Of a stretch of DNA of 64,000 bases, positions 30,933 to 43,344 are shown one piece after another. Every line of letters begins with the position of its first letter. The stretch's first letter is position 1. The position numbers and the translations under genes are program-made. The notes below the pieces were generated by a model. It had not been told where the DNA came from, did not search any database, and saw nothing but the letters and a program-made list of their open reading frames with translations. Source of the stretch: JBFWUM01 sp050247255 (GTDB lineage: Bacteria > Acidobacteriota > Vicinamibacteria > Vicinamibacterales > UBA2999); the NCBI GenBank assembly GCA_050247255.1, contig JBFWUM010000010.1, forward strand, positions 1-64,000. The letters run 5' to 3'.

Positions 30933-31571
30933 ATGTCGTTCCAGTACATCGCCGTCGAAGGACCGATCGGCGTCGGCAAGACCGCGCTGGCCGAGCGCCT
31001 GGCTACGCGCCTCGATGCGACGGCCGTGCTGGAGGAGCAGGAGAACCCGTTCCTCGCCGACTTCTACGGCGGCCGTCCCGGCGCCGCCCTGCAAGCGCAG
31101 CTCTTCTACCTGCTCAACCGCCACCGGCAGCTGGTGTCGCTGCAGCAGGCGAACCTCTTCGCCCAGACGACGGTCTGCAACTACCTCTTCGATCGCGACA
31201 AGATCTTCGCGTATCTGAACCTCGACGACAACGAGCTGTTCATCTACCAGCGGCTCTACGACCTGCTCGCCAAGGACGTCCCGTCGCCGGACCTGGTCGT
31301 CTACCTGCAGGCGCCGACCGACGTGCTGCTGCGGCGGCTGCGCGAGCGCGGGGCCGACCCGGACCGCGACGTTCCCGATCCCGACCCCGACTACCTGCGC
31401 GAGGTCAACGAGGCCTACCAGCACTACTTCTTTCACTACTCGGCCACGCCGCTGCTGGTGGTGGAAACCTCGCAACTGTCCCTCGAGGCCAGCGATGATG
31501 CGGTGGACGACCTGATCCGCCAGATCCGGTCGATGACCGGCGGCACCCGCTATTACGTCCCCCGGACGTAA
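30933..31571 (+). CDS. Deoxynucleoside kinase (deoxyadenosine/deoxyguanosine kinase type)
   Basis: This 212-residue salvage enzyme phosphorylates deoxynucleosides to dNMPs. It has a P-loop G10-PIGVGKT17, an early acidic residue set EEQENPF, the DRDKIFAYLNL segment replacing the usual DR(Y/S) catalytic region, and a C-terminal LID region rich in Arg (LLRRLRERGADPDRD). The substrate among dA, dG or dC cannot be decided. It is divergent from the HEAT-cyclophilin gene and is followed by accD after 10 nt. Confidence 0.9.
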   Translation: MSFQYIAVEGPIGVGKTALAERLATRLDATAVLEEQENPFLADFYGGRPGAALQAQLFYLLNRHRQLVSLQQANLFAQTTVCNYLFDRDKIFAYLNLDDNELFIYQRLYDLLAKDVPSPDLVVYLQAPTDVLLRRLRERGADPDRDVPDPDPDYLREVNEAYQHYFFHYSATPLLVVETSQLSLEASDDAVDDLIRQIRSMTGGTRYYVPRT

Positions 31572-31574
31572 AAT
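31569..31574 (+). promoter_or_regulatory. Candidate -10 element for a leaderless accD transcript
   Basis: TAAAAT overlaps the stop codon of the kinase gene and ends 7 nt before the accD ATG. No Shine-Dalgarno sequence is seen before accD. A -35 match is weak. Confidence 0.35.
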
Positions 31575-31581
31575 ACGGCGA

Positions 31582-32508
31582 ATGGCCTGGTTCAAGAAAA
31601 CGCGCAAGCCGATCGCCTCGGCGACGGCCGAGAAGCCGAGCCGGGTGCCCGAAGGGCTGTGGGTGAAATGCCCCGGCTGCGCCCAGATCATCTACAACAA
31701 GGAGCTCGAACAGAACCTCAGCGTCTGTCCGAAGTGCGCGCACCACTTCCGCATCCCCGCCGCCGAGCGGCTGCGCGCGCTGCTCGACGATGGCAGCTGG
31801 ACCGAGCACTTCGCCGACCTCACCTCGACCAACCCGCTGCAGTTCACCGACACCAAGCCGTACCGCGACCGCCTCCGCGCCGCGCAGTCGTCCACCGGCC
31901 TCAAGGACGCGATCATCGTCGCCACGGGGCGCCTCGACGGCATCGACGTCGTCGTCGCCGCGATGGAGTACTCGTTCATCGGCGGCAGCATGGGCGTGGT
32001 GATGGGCGAGAAGATCGCCCGCGCCGTGGAGATCGGCATCGAGCGGCGCATCCCCGTGATCGTCGTCTCCTGTTCCGGCGGCGCGCGGATGATGGAGGGC
32101 GCGCTGTCGCTGATGCAGATGGCCAAGGTGTCGGCCGCGCTCGCCCGGCTGGATCGCGAGCGGCTGCCGTACATCTCGGTGCTCACCGACCCGACGACCG
32201 GCGGCGTCACCGCCAGCTTCGCCATGCTCGGCGACCTCAACATTGCCGAGCCGAAGGCGCTGATCGGCTTCGCCGGACCGCGCGTGATCGAGCAGACGAT
32301 CCGCCAGAAGCTGCCCGAGGGGTTCCAGCGCAGCGAGTTCCTCGTCGAGCACGGCATGCTCGACCTCGTCGTCGATCGGCGCGACATGAACGCGACGATC
32401 GCGCGCGCGCTGCGCTTCATGCGGGCCGAGGCCGCGCCTGCGCCGCCGGCGGCCGCTGCCGCCCCGGACCCGGCGGTGGCCGAGGCGCTGCCCGACGCGC
32501 CGCGCTGA
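31582..32508 (+). CDS. accD: Acetyl-CoA carboxylase carboxyltransferase subunit beta
   Basis: This 308-residue subunit transfers the carboxyl group from biotin to acetyl-CoA in the first step of fatty-acid synthesis. A C4 zinc ribbon is formed by C30, C33, C49 and C52. The crotonase-like carboxyltransferase core contains CSGGARMMEGALSLMQMAK and LTDPTTGGVTASFAMLGD. The Ala/Pro-rich tail (about 285-308) is not conserved. folC starts immediately after its stop, so they are coupled. The accD-folC pairing is common in bacteria. Confidence 0.97.
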   Translation: MAWFKKTRKPIASATAEKPSRVPEGLWVKCPGCAQIIYNKELEQNLSVCPKCAHHFRIPAAERLRALLDDGSWTEHFADLTSTNPLQFTDTKPYRDRLRAAQSSTGLKDAIIVATGRLDGIDVVVAAMEYSFIGGSMGVVMGEKIARAVEIGIERRIPVIVVSCSGGARMMEGALSLMQMAKVSAALARLDRERLPYISVLTDPTTGGVTASFAMLGDLNIAEPKALIGFAGPRVIEQTIRQKLPEGFQRSEFLVEHGMLDLVVDRRDMNATIARALRFMRAEAAPAPPAAAAAPDPAVAEALPDAPR

Positions 32509-33819
32509 GTGCTCGATCGCCTCTACGCGCTCGAAACCTTCGGCATCAAGCTCGGTCTCGAGAACATCACCCGCCTGTGCGCCGCGCTCGGCCACCCGGA
32601 GCGGTCGTTCCTTCCCATTCACATCGCCGGGACCAACGGTAAAGGATCGATCAGCGCCTTCGTCCACGCGGCGCTCACCCGCGCCGGGCTCCGCGCCGGC
32701 CGCTATACGTCGCCCCACCTCGTCGATCTGCGCGAGCGGTTCGTCGTCGGCACGCAGGCGGTTGATCCCGGGGCGCTCGCGGCGGCGGCGACGCACGTGC
32801 TCGACACCGCGGAGCGGCTGCGTGCCGCCGGCACGCTGGCGGCGCCACCGACATTCTTCGAGGCCACCACGGCGATCGCCTTCGAGCTGTTCCGGCGCGC
32901 TGCCGTTCCGGTGGCGGTGATCGAGGTGGGCCTCGGCGGCCGCTTCGACGCCACCAACGTCGTCGAGGCGCGCGTCGGCGCGATCACGTCGATTGCGCGC
33001 GACCACGAGGAGCAGCTCGGCCGCAGCATCCGGTCGATTGCGTTCGAGAAAGCCGGCATCATCAAGCCGGACATGACGGTTGTCACCGGCGCCCTGCCCG
33101 CTGAGGCGATGGACGTCATCACCGACGCGGCGCGTGCCCGCGGCGCGCGGGTCGTCCGCGCCGCCGACGCGGGGTCCGTGAACGCGGCCTTCGTGGATGG
33201 CGTCGCCAGTCTCACGCTGCGCACGGCCGAGGCTGCCTACGGCCCGTTGACGCTGGCGCTGCGCGGCGAGCACCAGGTCGGCAACGCGCTCGTGGCGGCG
33301 CGCGTGCTCGAGGCGGCGGCCGCGGCAGGTGTGCCGGTCAGCGCGGCGGATATCGTCCAGGGGCTGGCGACGGCGGAGTGGCCTGCCAGGCTGGAGATGC
33401 TCGCACTCACGTCGGGGGGGCGCATCCTGCTCGACGCCGCGCACAACGAAGAAGGCGCGCGCGCCCTCGCCGCGTACCTGTCGCGCTGGCACCCGGAGCG
33501 CCCGCCGCTGGCCATCGGCGTCATGGCCGACAAGGACGTGGACGCGATCCTGGCGGCGCTGCTGCCGGTCACCTCCCGCATCGTGGCCACCGGCGTCGCC
33601 GCGCGCCGCGCGCTGGCGCCCTCCAGCCTGGCGGCGCGCGTGGCCGCCCACGATCCCGGCCGCCAGGTCGACGTGGTCGAAGACCCGCTGCAGGCGGCGC
33701 TGCACGCGGTCGATGCGGGCAACGGCCTCGCCGTTGTCGCCGGCTCCATCTACCTCGCCGGCGCCGTTCGCGGGGCCCTCGTACAGCGTGCTATCCTGCG
33801 ATCATCCCCTGACATTTGA
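32509..33819 (+). CDS. folC: Bifunctional folylpolyglutamate/dihydrofolate synthase
   Basis: This 436-residue Mur-ligase-type enzyme adds glutamate to dihydropteroate and folates. It has an ATP-binding loop G41-TNGKGS47, YTSPHLVDLRER, ATTAIAFELFRR and VGLGGRFDATNV, then the C-terminal glutamate ligase domain with LDAAHNEEGARAL. The GTG start directly follows the accD stop. Its TGA stop overlaps the lptD ATG (TGATG). Confidence 0.95.
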   Translation: MLDRLYALETFGIKLGLENITRLCAALGHPERSFLPIHIAGTNGKGSISAFVHAALTRAGLRAGRYTSPHLVDLRERFVVGTQAVDPGALAAAATHVLDTAERLRAAGTLAAPPTFFEATTAIAFELFRRAAVPVAVIEVGLGGRFDATNVVEARVGAITSIARDHEEQLGRSIRSIAFEKAGIIKPDMTVVTGALPAEAMDVITDAARARGARVVRAADAGSVNAAFVDGVASLTLRTAEAAYGPLTLALRGEHQVGNALVAARVLEAAAAAGVPVSAADIVQGLATAEWPARLEMLALTSGGRILLDAAHNEEGARALAAYLSRWHPERPPLAIGVMADKDVDAILAALLPVTSRIVATGVAARRALAPSSLAARVAAHDPGRQVDVVEDPLQAALHAVDAGNGLAVVAGSIYLAGAVRGALVQRAILRSSPDI

Positions 33820-36137
33820 TGAACGTGCGGCTGTTGTCTGCTCTGCTCCTCGTGTCGCTCGGTGCCGCGCCAGGCTTGGCGCAGACGGCGCCGTCGCCAG
33901 CCCCCGCGCAGGCCGAGGCCGCGGCGGACGCCCAGCCTTCGGTGCTGACGCTGTTCAAGACGGTCGCTGCCTGGCGCTCCGAGCAGATCGACGCCAACCA
34001 TGTCCGCTATACCGGGCAGGCGGAGATCGATGCCGGCACGACGAAGTTCTTCGCCGACCTGGTGGACGTGTACACCGACACCGGACGGCTGGTGGCGAGC
34101 GGCAACGTGGTGTTCGCCGGCGCCGAGGGGCGCCTCGCGGCCGAGCGGGTCGAGTTCGACCTGCGGAACAACACCGGCATTTTCTATGAGGCCTCGGGCG
34201 TGATGTCGCTCGGCGCCACGGCCGACCGCGCCGCGTTCGCCGGCCAGGATCCCGATGTGCTCTTCTACGGCGAGCGGATCGAGAAGCTGAGCGACCGCAG
34301 CTATCGCATCAGCCGCGGCGGCTTCACCACCTGCGTGCAGCCGACGCCGCGCTGGGAGGTCGCCAGCGACAGCGTGACCATCAACCTCAACGACTACGCC
34401 GTCGCGCGCAACATGGTGCTGCGCGTCAAGGGCGTGCCGCTGATGTACCTGCCGGTGATCTACTACCCGCTGCAGGAAGACGAGCGCGCCACCGGCTTCC
34501 TGATGCCGACCTACGGCAGTTCGCTGGTGCGCGGCCAGGCGATCAGCAACGCGTTCTTCTGGGCGATGTCGCGCAGCCAGGACGCCACCTTCTTCCACGA
34601 CTGGTTCACGCGCAGCGGCCAGGGGATGGGCGCCGAATACCGCTATGTCGCCGACGCCGCGTCGCAAGGCAACGTCCGGCTGTATCGCTTCAGCCAGAAG
34701 GAGGCCGAGTACAGCAACCGCGGCGTCGTGACGACGCTGCCGGAAAACCAGAGCTTCGAGCTGAGCGGCACGGCCGTGCACCGCATCGGCACATCGACGC
34801 GCGCGCGCGCCCGCCTCGACTATTTTTCGGACATCATCACGCAGCAGCTGTACGCGCAGGATCTCTACCGGTCGAGCCGCACCAGCCGCCTGCTCGAAGG
34901 TGGCATCAGCTCGACGCTGGGGCCGCTGGCGACCAGTGCCCTCTATCAGCGCACCGAGGCGTTCAGCGATACGCGGTCCTCGATCGTCTACGGCAGCACG
35001 CCGCGGCTGAGCGCCAGCCTCTCGCCGCAGCGCCTCGGGCCGATGTATGCCTCAGTGAACGGCGAGTTCGCCTACCTGCCGTACCAGCGCGTCACCATCG
35101 ACGAAGACACCAACGAACGGCTGATCACGCAGGACCGCAGCCTGTCGCGCACCGATGTCTCGCCGACGCTGCGGGTGCCGATGTCCCGGCTGACCTATCT
35201 CTCGGTCAACAGCAGCGCGACATACCGGACCACGCTCTATTCCAGGCGTTTCGACGAACAGCAGCAGGTCGTGCCCGAGTCGTACCTGCGGCAGTACGTC
35301 GTGCTGCGCTCGGACATCGTCGGGCCGGTGTTCAACAAGATCTGGGACACGCCGGGCAGCAGCTTCAGCGAGCGGATGAAGCACGTCATCGAACCGGCGT
35401 TCGCGGTGGACTACACGACCAACATCGAGAACGTCCGGCAGACGCCGCTCCTGTCCGACCAGTCGGACTTCGTCGTCAGCGGCGCAACCCGGTTCACGTA
35501 TGCGTTGACCAACCGCTTGTTCTACCGCGGTGTTCCGGTGAACGGCCTGCGCGGCCAGACGCGGGAGTTCGTCACCATCGGCCTGCAGCAGTCGTACTAT
35601 TCGAACCCGCAGTCGAGCCAGTTCGACACGACCTATGCCAGTTCCTCGTCGTCGCGGCGGGCGGTGCAGCTTTCACCGATTGCGCTCAACGTCCGCGTCA
35701 ACCCGACCGCCACGCTCGACGCGACGGCGCGCGCCGAATACGACGTCTCCGGCGCCGGCCTGCAGGTGTTGACGGTCGGCGCCAGCCTGACCGGGGCGCA
35801 GGCGACCGCGGGGGTCAACTACAGCCGCCGCCGCCTCCGGCGCGACTCGAGCCCGGACGACTTCCTGACGTCGACGACGTCGCTGCGGATGCTCGAGGGG
35901 CGGGTGACGGCCACCTACGGCTTGAGCTGGAACATCGCCCGCGCCTATATCCAGAGCCAGAGCGCCATGCTCGGCTACATGGCGCAGTGCTGCGGCTTCC
36001 AGGTCGACTTCCAGAACTACAGCTACCCGAAGACGAGCGGCTTCCCGATTCCGGCGGATCGGCGGATCAACTTCTCCTTCGTGCTGGCCGGCCTCGGGAC
36101 CTTCTCGAATTTCTTCGGCGCCTTCGGGCAGCGGTGA
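33819..36137 (+). CDS. lptD: LPS assembly outer-membrane protein LptD
   Basis: This outer-membrane protein of 772 residues inserts lipopolysaccharide into the outer leaflet. It has a signal peptide (1-22, ending GLAQ), an OstA/jellyroll domain (about 55-190, with VYTDTGRLVASGNVVFAGAEGRL), then a large beta-barrel (about 205-772) with VKGVPLMYLPVIYYPLQ at the junction. The ATG at 33819 overlaps the folC stop; an in-frame TTG just before it is less likely. Its presence shows that the organism is a diderm with LPS-like lipid. Confidence 0.93.
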   Translation: MNVRLLSALLLVSLGAAPGLAQTAPSPAPAQAEAAADAQPSVLTLFKTVAAWRSEQIDANHVRYTGQAEIDAGTTKFFADLVDVYTDTGRLVASGNVVFAGAEGRLAAERVEFDLRNNTGIFYEASGVMSLGATADRAAFAGQDPDVLFYGERIEKLSDRSYRISRGGFTTCVQPTPRWEVASDSVTINLNDYAVARNMVLRVKGVPLMYLPVIYYPLQEDERATGFLMPTYGSSLVRGQAISNAFFWAMSRSQDATFFHDWFTRSGQGMGAEYRYVADAASQGNVRLYRFSQKEAEYSNRGVVTTLPENQSFELSGTAVHRIGTSTRARARLDYFSDIITQQLYAQDLYRSSRTSRLLEGGISSTLGPLATSALYQRTEAFSDTRSSIVYGSTPRLSASLSPQRLGPMYASVNGEFAYLPYQRVTIDEDTNERLITQDRSLSRTDVSPTLRVPMSRLTYLSVNSSATYRTTLYSRRFDEQQQVVPESYLRQYVVLRSDIVGPVFNKIWDTPGSSFSERMKHVIEPAFAVDYTTNIENVRQTPLLSDQSDFVVSGATRFTYALTNRLFYRGVPVNGLRGQTREFVTIGLQQSYYSNPQSSQFDTTYASSSSSRRAVQLSPIALNVRVNPTATLDATARAEYDVSGAGLQVLTVGASLTGAQATAGVNYSRRRLRRDSSPDDFLTSTTSLRMLEGRVTATYGLSWNIARAYIQSQSAMLGYMAQCCGFQVDFQNYSYPKTSGFPIPADRRINFSFVLAGLGTFSNFFGAFGQR

Positions 36138-36141
36138 GTTC

Positions 36142-37035
36142 GTGACCGTCCTCGTCACCGGCGCCGGCGGCTTTGCCGGCGGTCATCTGGTCGAACTCCT
36201 GAAGCAGCGCGGCCCGGTCACCGGGTGGACGCGCCGCGACGTCGACCTGCTCGATCGCGACGCGGTGCACCGTGCCGTCGCCGCGCTGCGGCCCACCCAC
36301 GTCTATCACTGCGCGGGATCACCGCACGTGTCCGGTTCCTGGGAGGACTCCGCCACACCGCTGGCCAGCAACGTCATCGGCACGCACCATCTGCTCGAGG
36401 CCCTGAGCGCCGCACGCTGCCGCGCACGCGTGGTCGTCGTTGGCTCGGCGCTGGTATACGCGCCGTCTGCTCGCGCCCTGACCGAGTCAGATCCACTCGG
36501 GCCATCCAGCCCGTACGCCGTCTCGAAACTGGCGCAGGAGCAGCTGGCCCTGCGCGCGGTCGCCGAGGACGATCTCGAGGTCATCGTCGCGCGTGCCTTC
36601 AACCATATCGGACCGCGGCAGAGTGCCGGGTTCGCCGCCTCCAGTTTTGCCCGGCAGATTGCCCGAATCGAACACGGCGAGGCGGCAGCGGTGATACGTG
36701 TCGGCAACCTCGAGGCGCAGCGCGATCTCACCGACGTGCGCGATACCGTTGCCGCCTATGCCGCGCTGATGGAGCACGGCCGCAGCGACGAGTGCTACAA
36801 CGTCGCATCAGGCGTGCCCCGCTCGATCCGAGCGGTGCTCGACGCGCTTGTGGCGCGGGCACGCACGCATGTCAGCGTCGAAGTCGACCCGGCGCGTATG
36901 CGCCCGAACGACACGCCCGTGTTGCTCGGCGACGCCGTGAAGCTGCGGAACGCGACCGGCTGGACGCCGCAGATCCCCTTCGAACGGACCATCGACGACC
37001 TCCTCGACTACTGGCGCGCCACGCCTTCCGCCTGA
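36142..37035 (+). CDS. NAD-dependent epimerase/dehydratase family protein, GDP-4-keto-6-deoxymannose reductase-like
   Basis: This 297-residue extended SDR is likely involved in nucleotide-sugar conversion for surface polysaccharide. It has the NAD(P)-binding GAGGFAGGH near residue 8, a Ser/Tyr/Lys active site (GSALVY...SPYAVSKLAQE), and the RAFNHIGPRQ motif common in Rmd-type reductases. The GTG start lies 4 nt after the lptD stop. The last two codons and the stop lie in a REP palindrome, so the natural C-terminus may have been altered. The exact sugar is not known. Confidence 0.85.
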   Translation: MTVLVTGAGGFAGGHLVELLKQRGPVTGWTRRDVDLLDRDAVHRAVAALRPTHVYHCAGSPHVSGSWEDSATPLASNVIGTHHLLEALSAARCRARVVVVGSALVYAPSARALTESDPLGPSSPYAVSKLAQEQLALRAVAEDDLEVIVARAFNHIGPRQSAGFAASSFARQIARIEHGEAAAVIRVGNLEAQRDLTDVRDTVAAYAALMEHGRSDECYNVASGVPRSIRAVLDALVARARTHVSVEVDPARMRPNDTPVLLGDAVKLRNATGWTPQIPFERTIDDLLDYWRATPSA

Positions 37036-37098
37036 AGGCGGAAGCCACACTGCCTGAAGGCGGCAGCCACACTCGTGGCTTCCGGCTTCAGCCGGAAG
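37025..37098. repeat. Composite REP/REPIN at the epimerase 3' end
   Basis: Palindromes CTTCCGCCTGAAGGCGGAAG (37025-37044) and CTTCCGGCTTCAGCCGGAAG (37079-37098) flank a third, shorter one, CTGCCTGAAGGCGGCAG (about 37050-37066), with CCACACT/GTGG spacers. The epimerase stop codon (37033-37035) is inside the first palindrome. Confidence 0.85.
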
Positions 37099-38088
37099 TC
37101 TGATAGCATGGCGAATCTTTGGCGAAGAACTGAAGGTTTGCCGTGGAAACCGCGCCACTCCTCTTCGATCTGGGCCGGCCCAAGCCGACCACCCGCGACA
37201 TTGCTGATCTGATCCGGGAGGCCGGCGCCGAGGGGCTGACCGACGCCGTCCGCCGGGCCGACGCGGCGCGCTACCAGGAGGTCCGCTGCCGCTCTGCGCT
37301 CAACCGCGTCAAGGGGATGCCGTTCGAGTGGACGCTCAACCCGTACCGCGGCTGCACCCACGGCTGCCATTACTGCTACGCGCGCCGCTATCACCAGACG
37401 CAGTTCGGGCTCGGCTCAGGCGACGACTTCGCCTCGATCATCCTCGTCAAGACGAACCTCGTCGACGTGCTCCGGCGCGAACTCGCGCGGCCGTCCTGGA
37501 CGCGCGAGTACGTCGCCATCGGCACCGCCACCGACTGCTACCAGCCGATCGAGGGGCACTACAAGCTGACGCGGCAGTCGCTCGCCGCGTTTCTGGCGGC
37601 CGGCAACCCGGTGGGCGTCATCACCAAGGGACCGATGATCGTCCGCGATCGCGACCTGCTGGCCGACCTCAGCCGCGGGCCCGGCTGCAGCGTGTACATC
37701 AGCGTGCCGACCGTCGACGAGGATGCGTGGCGGGCGCTCGAGCCGGGCACCGCCCATCCGCTGCAGCGGCTGCGCGCCGTGCGGGAGCTCGCCGACGCCG
37801 GCATTCGCGCCGGCGTCCTCATGAACCCGATCGTCCCCGGCATCACCTCGAAGCCGGCGCTGCTCGAGCGGACGATGAAGGCGATCGCCGACCACGGCGC
37901 CCGCTTCGTCGGCTGCAACACGCTGTTCCTGGATGGAGGCACCCGCGACCACTTCATGCGCTGGCTGGCGCAGGAGTACCCGGCGCTGGTCGAGGGTTAC
38001 ACGGGGCTGTACGAAAAGAAGTACGCCCCGACCCCCTACCGGAATGAAGTGAAGAAAGTGGTGTCGGGGCTGCGCTACAAATACGGCG

Positions 38089-40386
<2,298 letters not shown>

Positions 40387-40549
40387 GACGCGCCGCCTCC
40401 TGCCTTGGGCAAGGCAAGAAGCACGCCGCTGCGGGGCGCCGCGACGCATGGCCGCGATCACCGACGAAGTGGCGTAGATAGAAGGGTTACGGCGGGAGCC
40501 TCCGGTGCGGGCAGGAGGGAGCCGGCTGGTCCGTGGGCAGCCAGCCGGA

Positions 40550-40577
40550 CCGACATGTGGAAGGTGCCTTCTATAAT
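40550..40577 (+). promoter_or_regulatory. Promoter for a leaderless small secreted-protein gene
   Basis: CCGACA (40550-40555), a 16-nt spacer and a perfect TATAAT (40572-40577). The ATG at 40585 starts 7 nt after the -10, where transcription should begin. Confidence 0.55.
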
Positions 40578-40584
40578 GGACAGC

Positions 40585-41145
40585 ATGAAGCGGGCTGGAT
40601 GGAGCGTGGTCGCCCTCGTTGTCGTCACCGCCGCGGCCGCGGCACAGACGCCGCAGCCGTTTCCGCGGCCGACCACCACCGCCCCAGCGCAGCCGGCGGC
40701 GCAACAGCCAGCCCGGCCTGCGCCGTCGCCCGCCGCCGCGGCGCCCGCGCCGGCCGCGCCGGCCCAAAGCGAGGTGCCCGGGGCGCCCGCTCCGGCATCG
40801 CTCGGCGTGCCGCTCTACCCCACGGCGCAGTTCATCGCCTCCTACGACGCCGGTCGCGGGCAGCGCTATCACCTGTATGGCGTGACGGCGACCTTCGCCG
40901 AGATGGTGGCGTACTACCGCACGCAGCTGCGCGACCGCGGCGATCTCGTGTTCGAGGAGCCGCCGACCCACATGTTCGACGTCGGCCGCTTTCGCGACGA
41001 GACGATGGCGTTTCCCCCGGGAGTGACGATCAAGGACTGGACCTTCGGCGGCTCGCAGGGCTACCCGAACCCGACCGGCACCCCCGCGCGCTTCCCGACC
41101 GTGCTGATGATCGTCCCGCCGCCTGCGCCGACGGCAACGCCGTAG
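40585..41145 (+). CDS. Secreted Pro/Ala-rich protein of unknown function
   Basis: This 186-residue protein has a signal peptide (MKRAGWSVVALVVVTAAAAAQ), a Pro/Ala-rich linker (about 22-70) and a compact C-terminal domain (about 72-186) with LYPTAQFIASYDAGRGQRYH, VTATFAEMVAYYRTQLRDRG and VEEPPTHMFDVGRF-like stretches (FEEPPTHMFDVGRF). This domain is reminiscent of small domains found in secreted acidobacterial proteins, but I cannot name it. The ATG at 40585 is chosen over 40576 because the latter overlaps a TATAAT -10 box. It is divergent from the Clp gene. Confidence 0.7.
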   Translation: MKRAGWSVVALVVVTAAAAAQTPQPFPRPTTTAPAQPAAQQPARPAPSPAAAAPAPAAPAQSEVPGAPAPASLGVPLYPTAQFIASYDAGRGQRYHLYGVTATFAEMVAYYRTQLRDRGDLVFEEPPTHMFDVGRFRDETMAFPPGVTIKDWTFGGSQGYPNPTGTPARFPTVLMIVPPPAPTATP

Positions 41146-41157
41146 GCCGCTCCCGCA

Positions 41158-41201
41158 GTGTTCGGCTTCAGCCGGACCTGTCAGGCGACAGCCCCTGAAC
41201 A
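41158..41201. repeat. Variant REP-like palindrome
   Basis: GTGTTC (41158-41163) and GAACAC (41196-41201) enclose a ggcttcagcc core and CTGTC-agg-CGACAG. The core resembles the gctTCAgc centre of the REP family but the arms differ. Confidence 0.6.
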
Positions 41202-41733
41202 CGGACCACCGAGGCACCGAGACACCGAGATCGGTGTCTAATCATCTCGACGCGATCGATCTCGCGTCAGTCGCCGCGATCGCGGTCCTCGCTTCTTCTC
41301 CCCTCGCGTACGGACAGCACGCTTCCCCGACAGTAGGGGAAATACAGGCAAGGCTCCGCGCGGAAACCCCGTCGACCGTCGCGTGGGCAGGCTTTCTAGC
41401 GGCTCAGTACGCTGTCAAGGACGTCGTACCAGACGTCGTCGACGCACTGAATCGACTGGGCCCTTCGGCGGATCCTGCCGTAGCAGCGGCGTTGCTCGAC
41501 GCCCTTATCCAGCTTGATGCCAGCGTGCTGGCGTCGCCGCGATGCTGCTCGCACTACTACGTCGACGCTTCACTTCTCCCCACAGCGGGCGACACGGTCC
41601 TCGCTGTGGGCCCGACCATCGCCCACTACGGGCGAAGCCTTCTGACAGAACCGGCAGGACAATTCCTCCGCTGAGGAGGTACGTCAACGAAGTCATCCTG
41701 TGGCTCGGTGTCTCGGTGCCTCGGTGGTACGTG
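41200..41733. mobile_element. Segment bracketed by 30-bp inverted octamer repeats
   Basis: A 30-bp inverted repeat (left 41200-41229, right 41704-41733; 29 of 30 positions match) made of caccgag-type words surrounds 474 bp containing one orphan gene. No transposase is present. No target-site duplication is evident. It could be a small non-autonomous element or a coincidence of two nearby short-period repeats. Confidence 0.4.
41234..41674 (+). CDS. Small exported protein, possibly truncated HEAT-like
   Basis: This 146-residue product begins with a weak signal peptide (hydrophobic about 11-26, ending AYGQ). A helical region follows with VGEIQARLRAETPSTVAWAG and VVPDVVDALNRLGPSADPAV, which looks like HEAT repeats. 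After about residue 95 the sequence becomes irregular. Another frame (MLLALLRRRF from 41542) reads more naturally, so a frameshift is possible. It starts with GTG just inside a 30-bp inverted repeat and has no ribosome binding site. It may be a decaying or orphan gene. Confidence 0.45.
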   Translation: MSNHLDAIDLASVAAIAVLASSPLAYGQHASPTVGEIQARLRAETPSTVAWAGFLAAQYAVKDVVPDVVDALNRLGPSADPAVAAALLDALIQLDASVLASPRCCSHYYVDASLLPTAGDTVLAVGPTIAHYGRSLLTEPAGQFLR

Positions 41734-41759
41734 ATCAGTGAAGATCGCCGCGATCGCGA

Positions 41760-43338
<1,579 letters not shown>

Positions 43339-43344
43339 TCCCGG

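Noticed and set aside
30873..31691. Upstream extension of the HEAT-cyclophilin reading frame by about 270 codons
   Set aside because: It runs antisense through the deoxynucleoside kinase gene and has no family similarity.
40387..41217. Upstream extension of the Clp ATPase frame
   Set aside because: Antisense to a signal-peptide gene; the AGGAGG before GTG 40386 marks the start.
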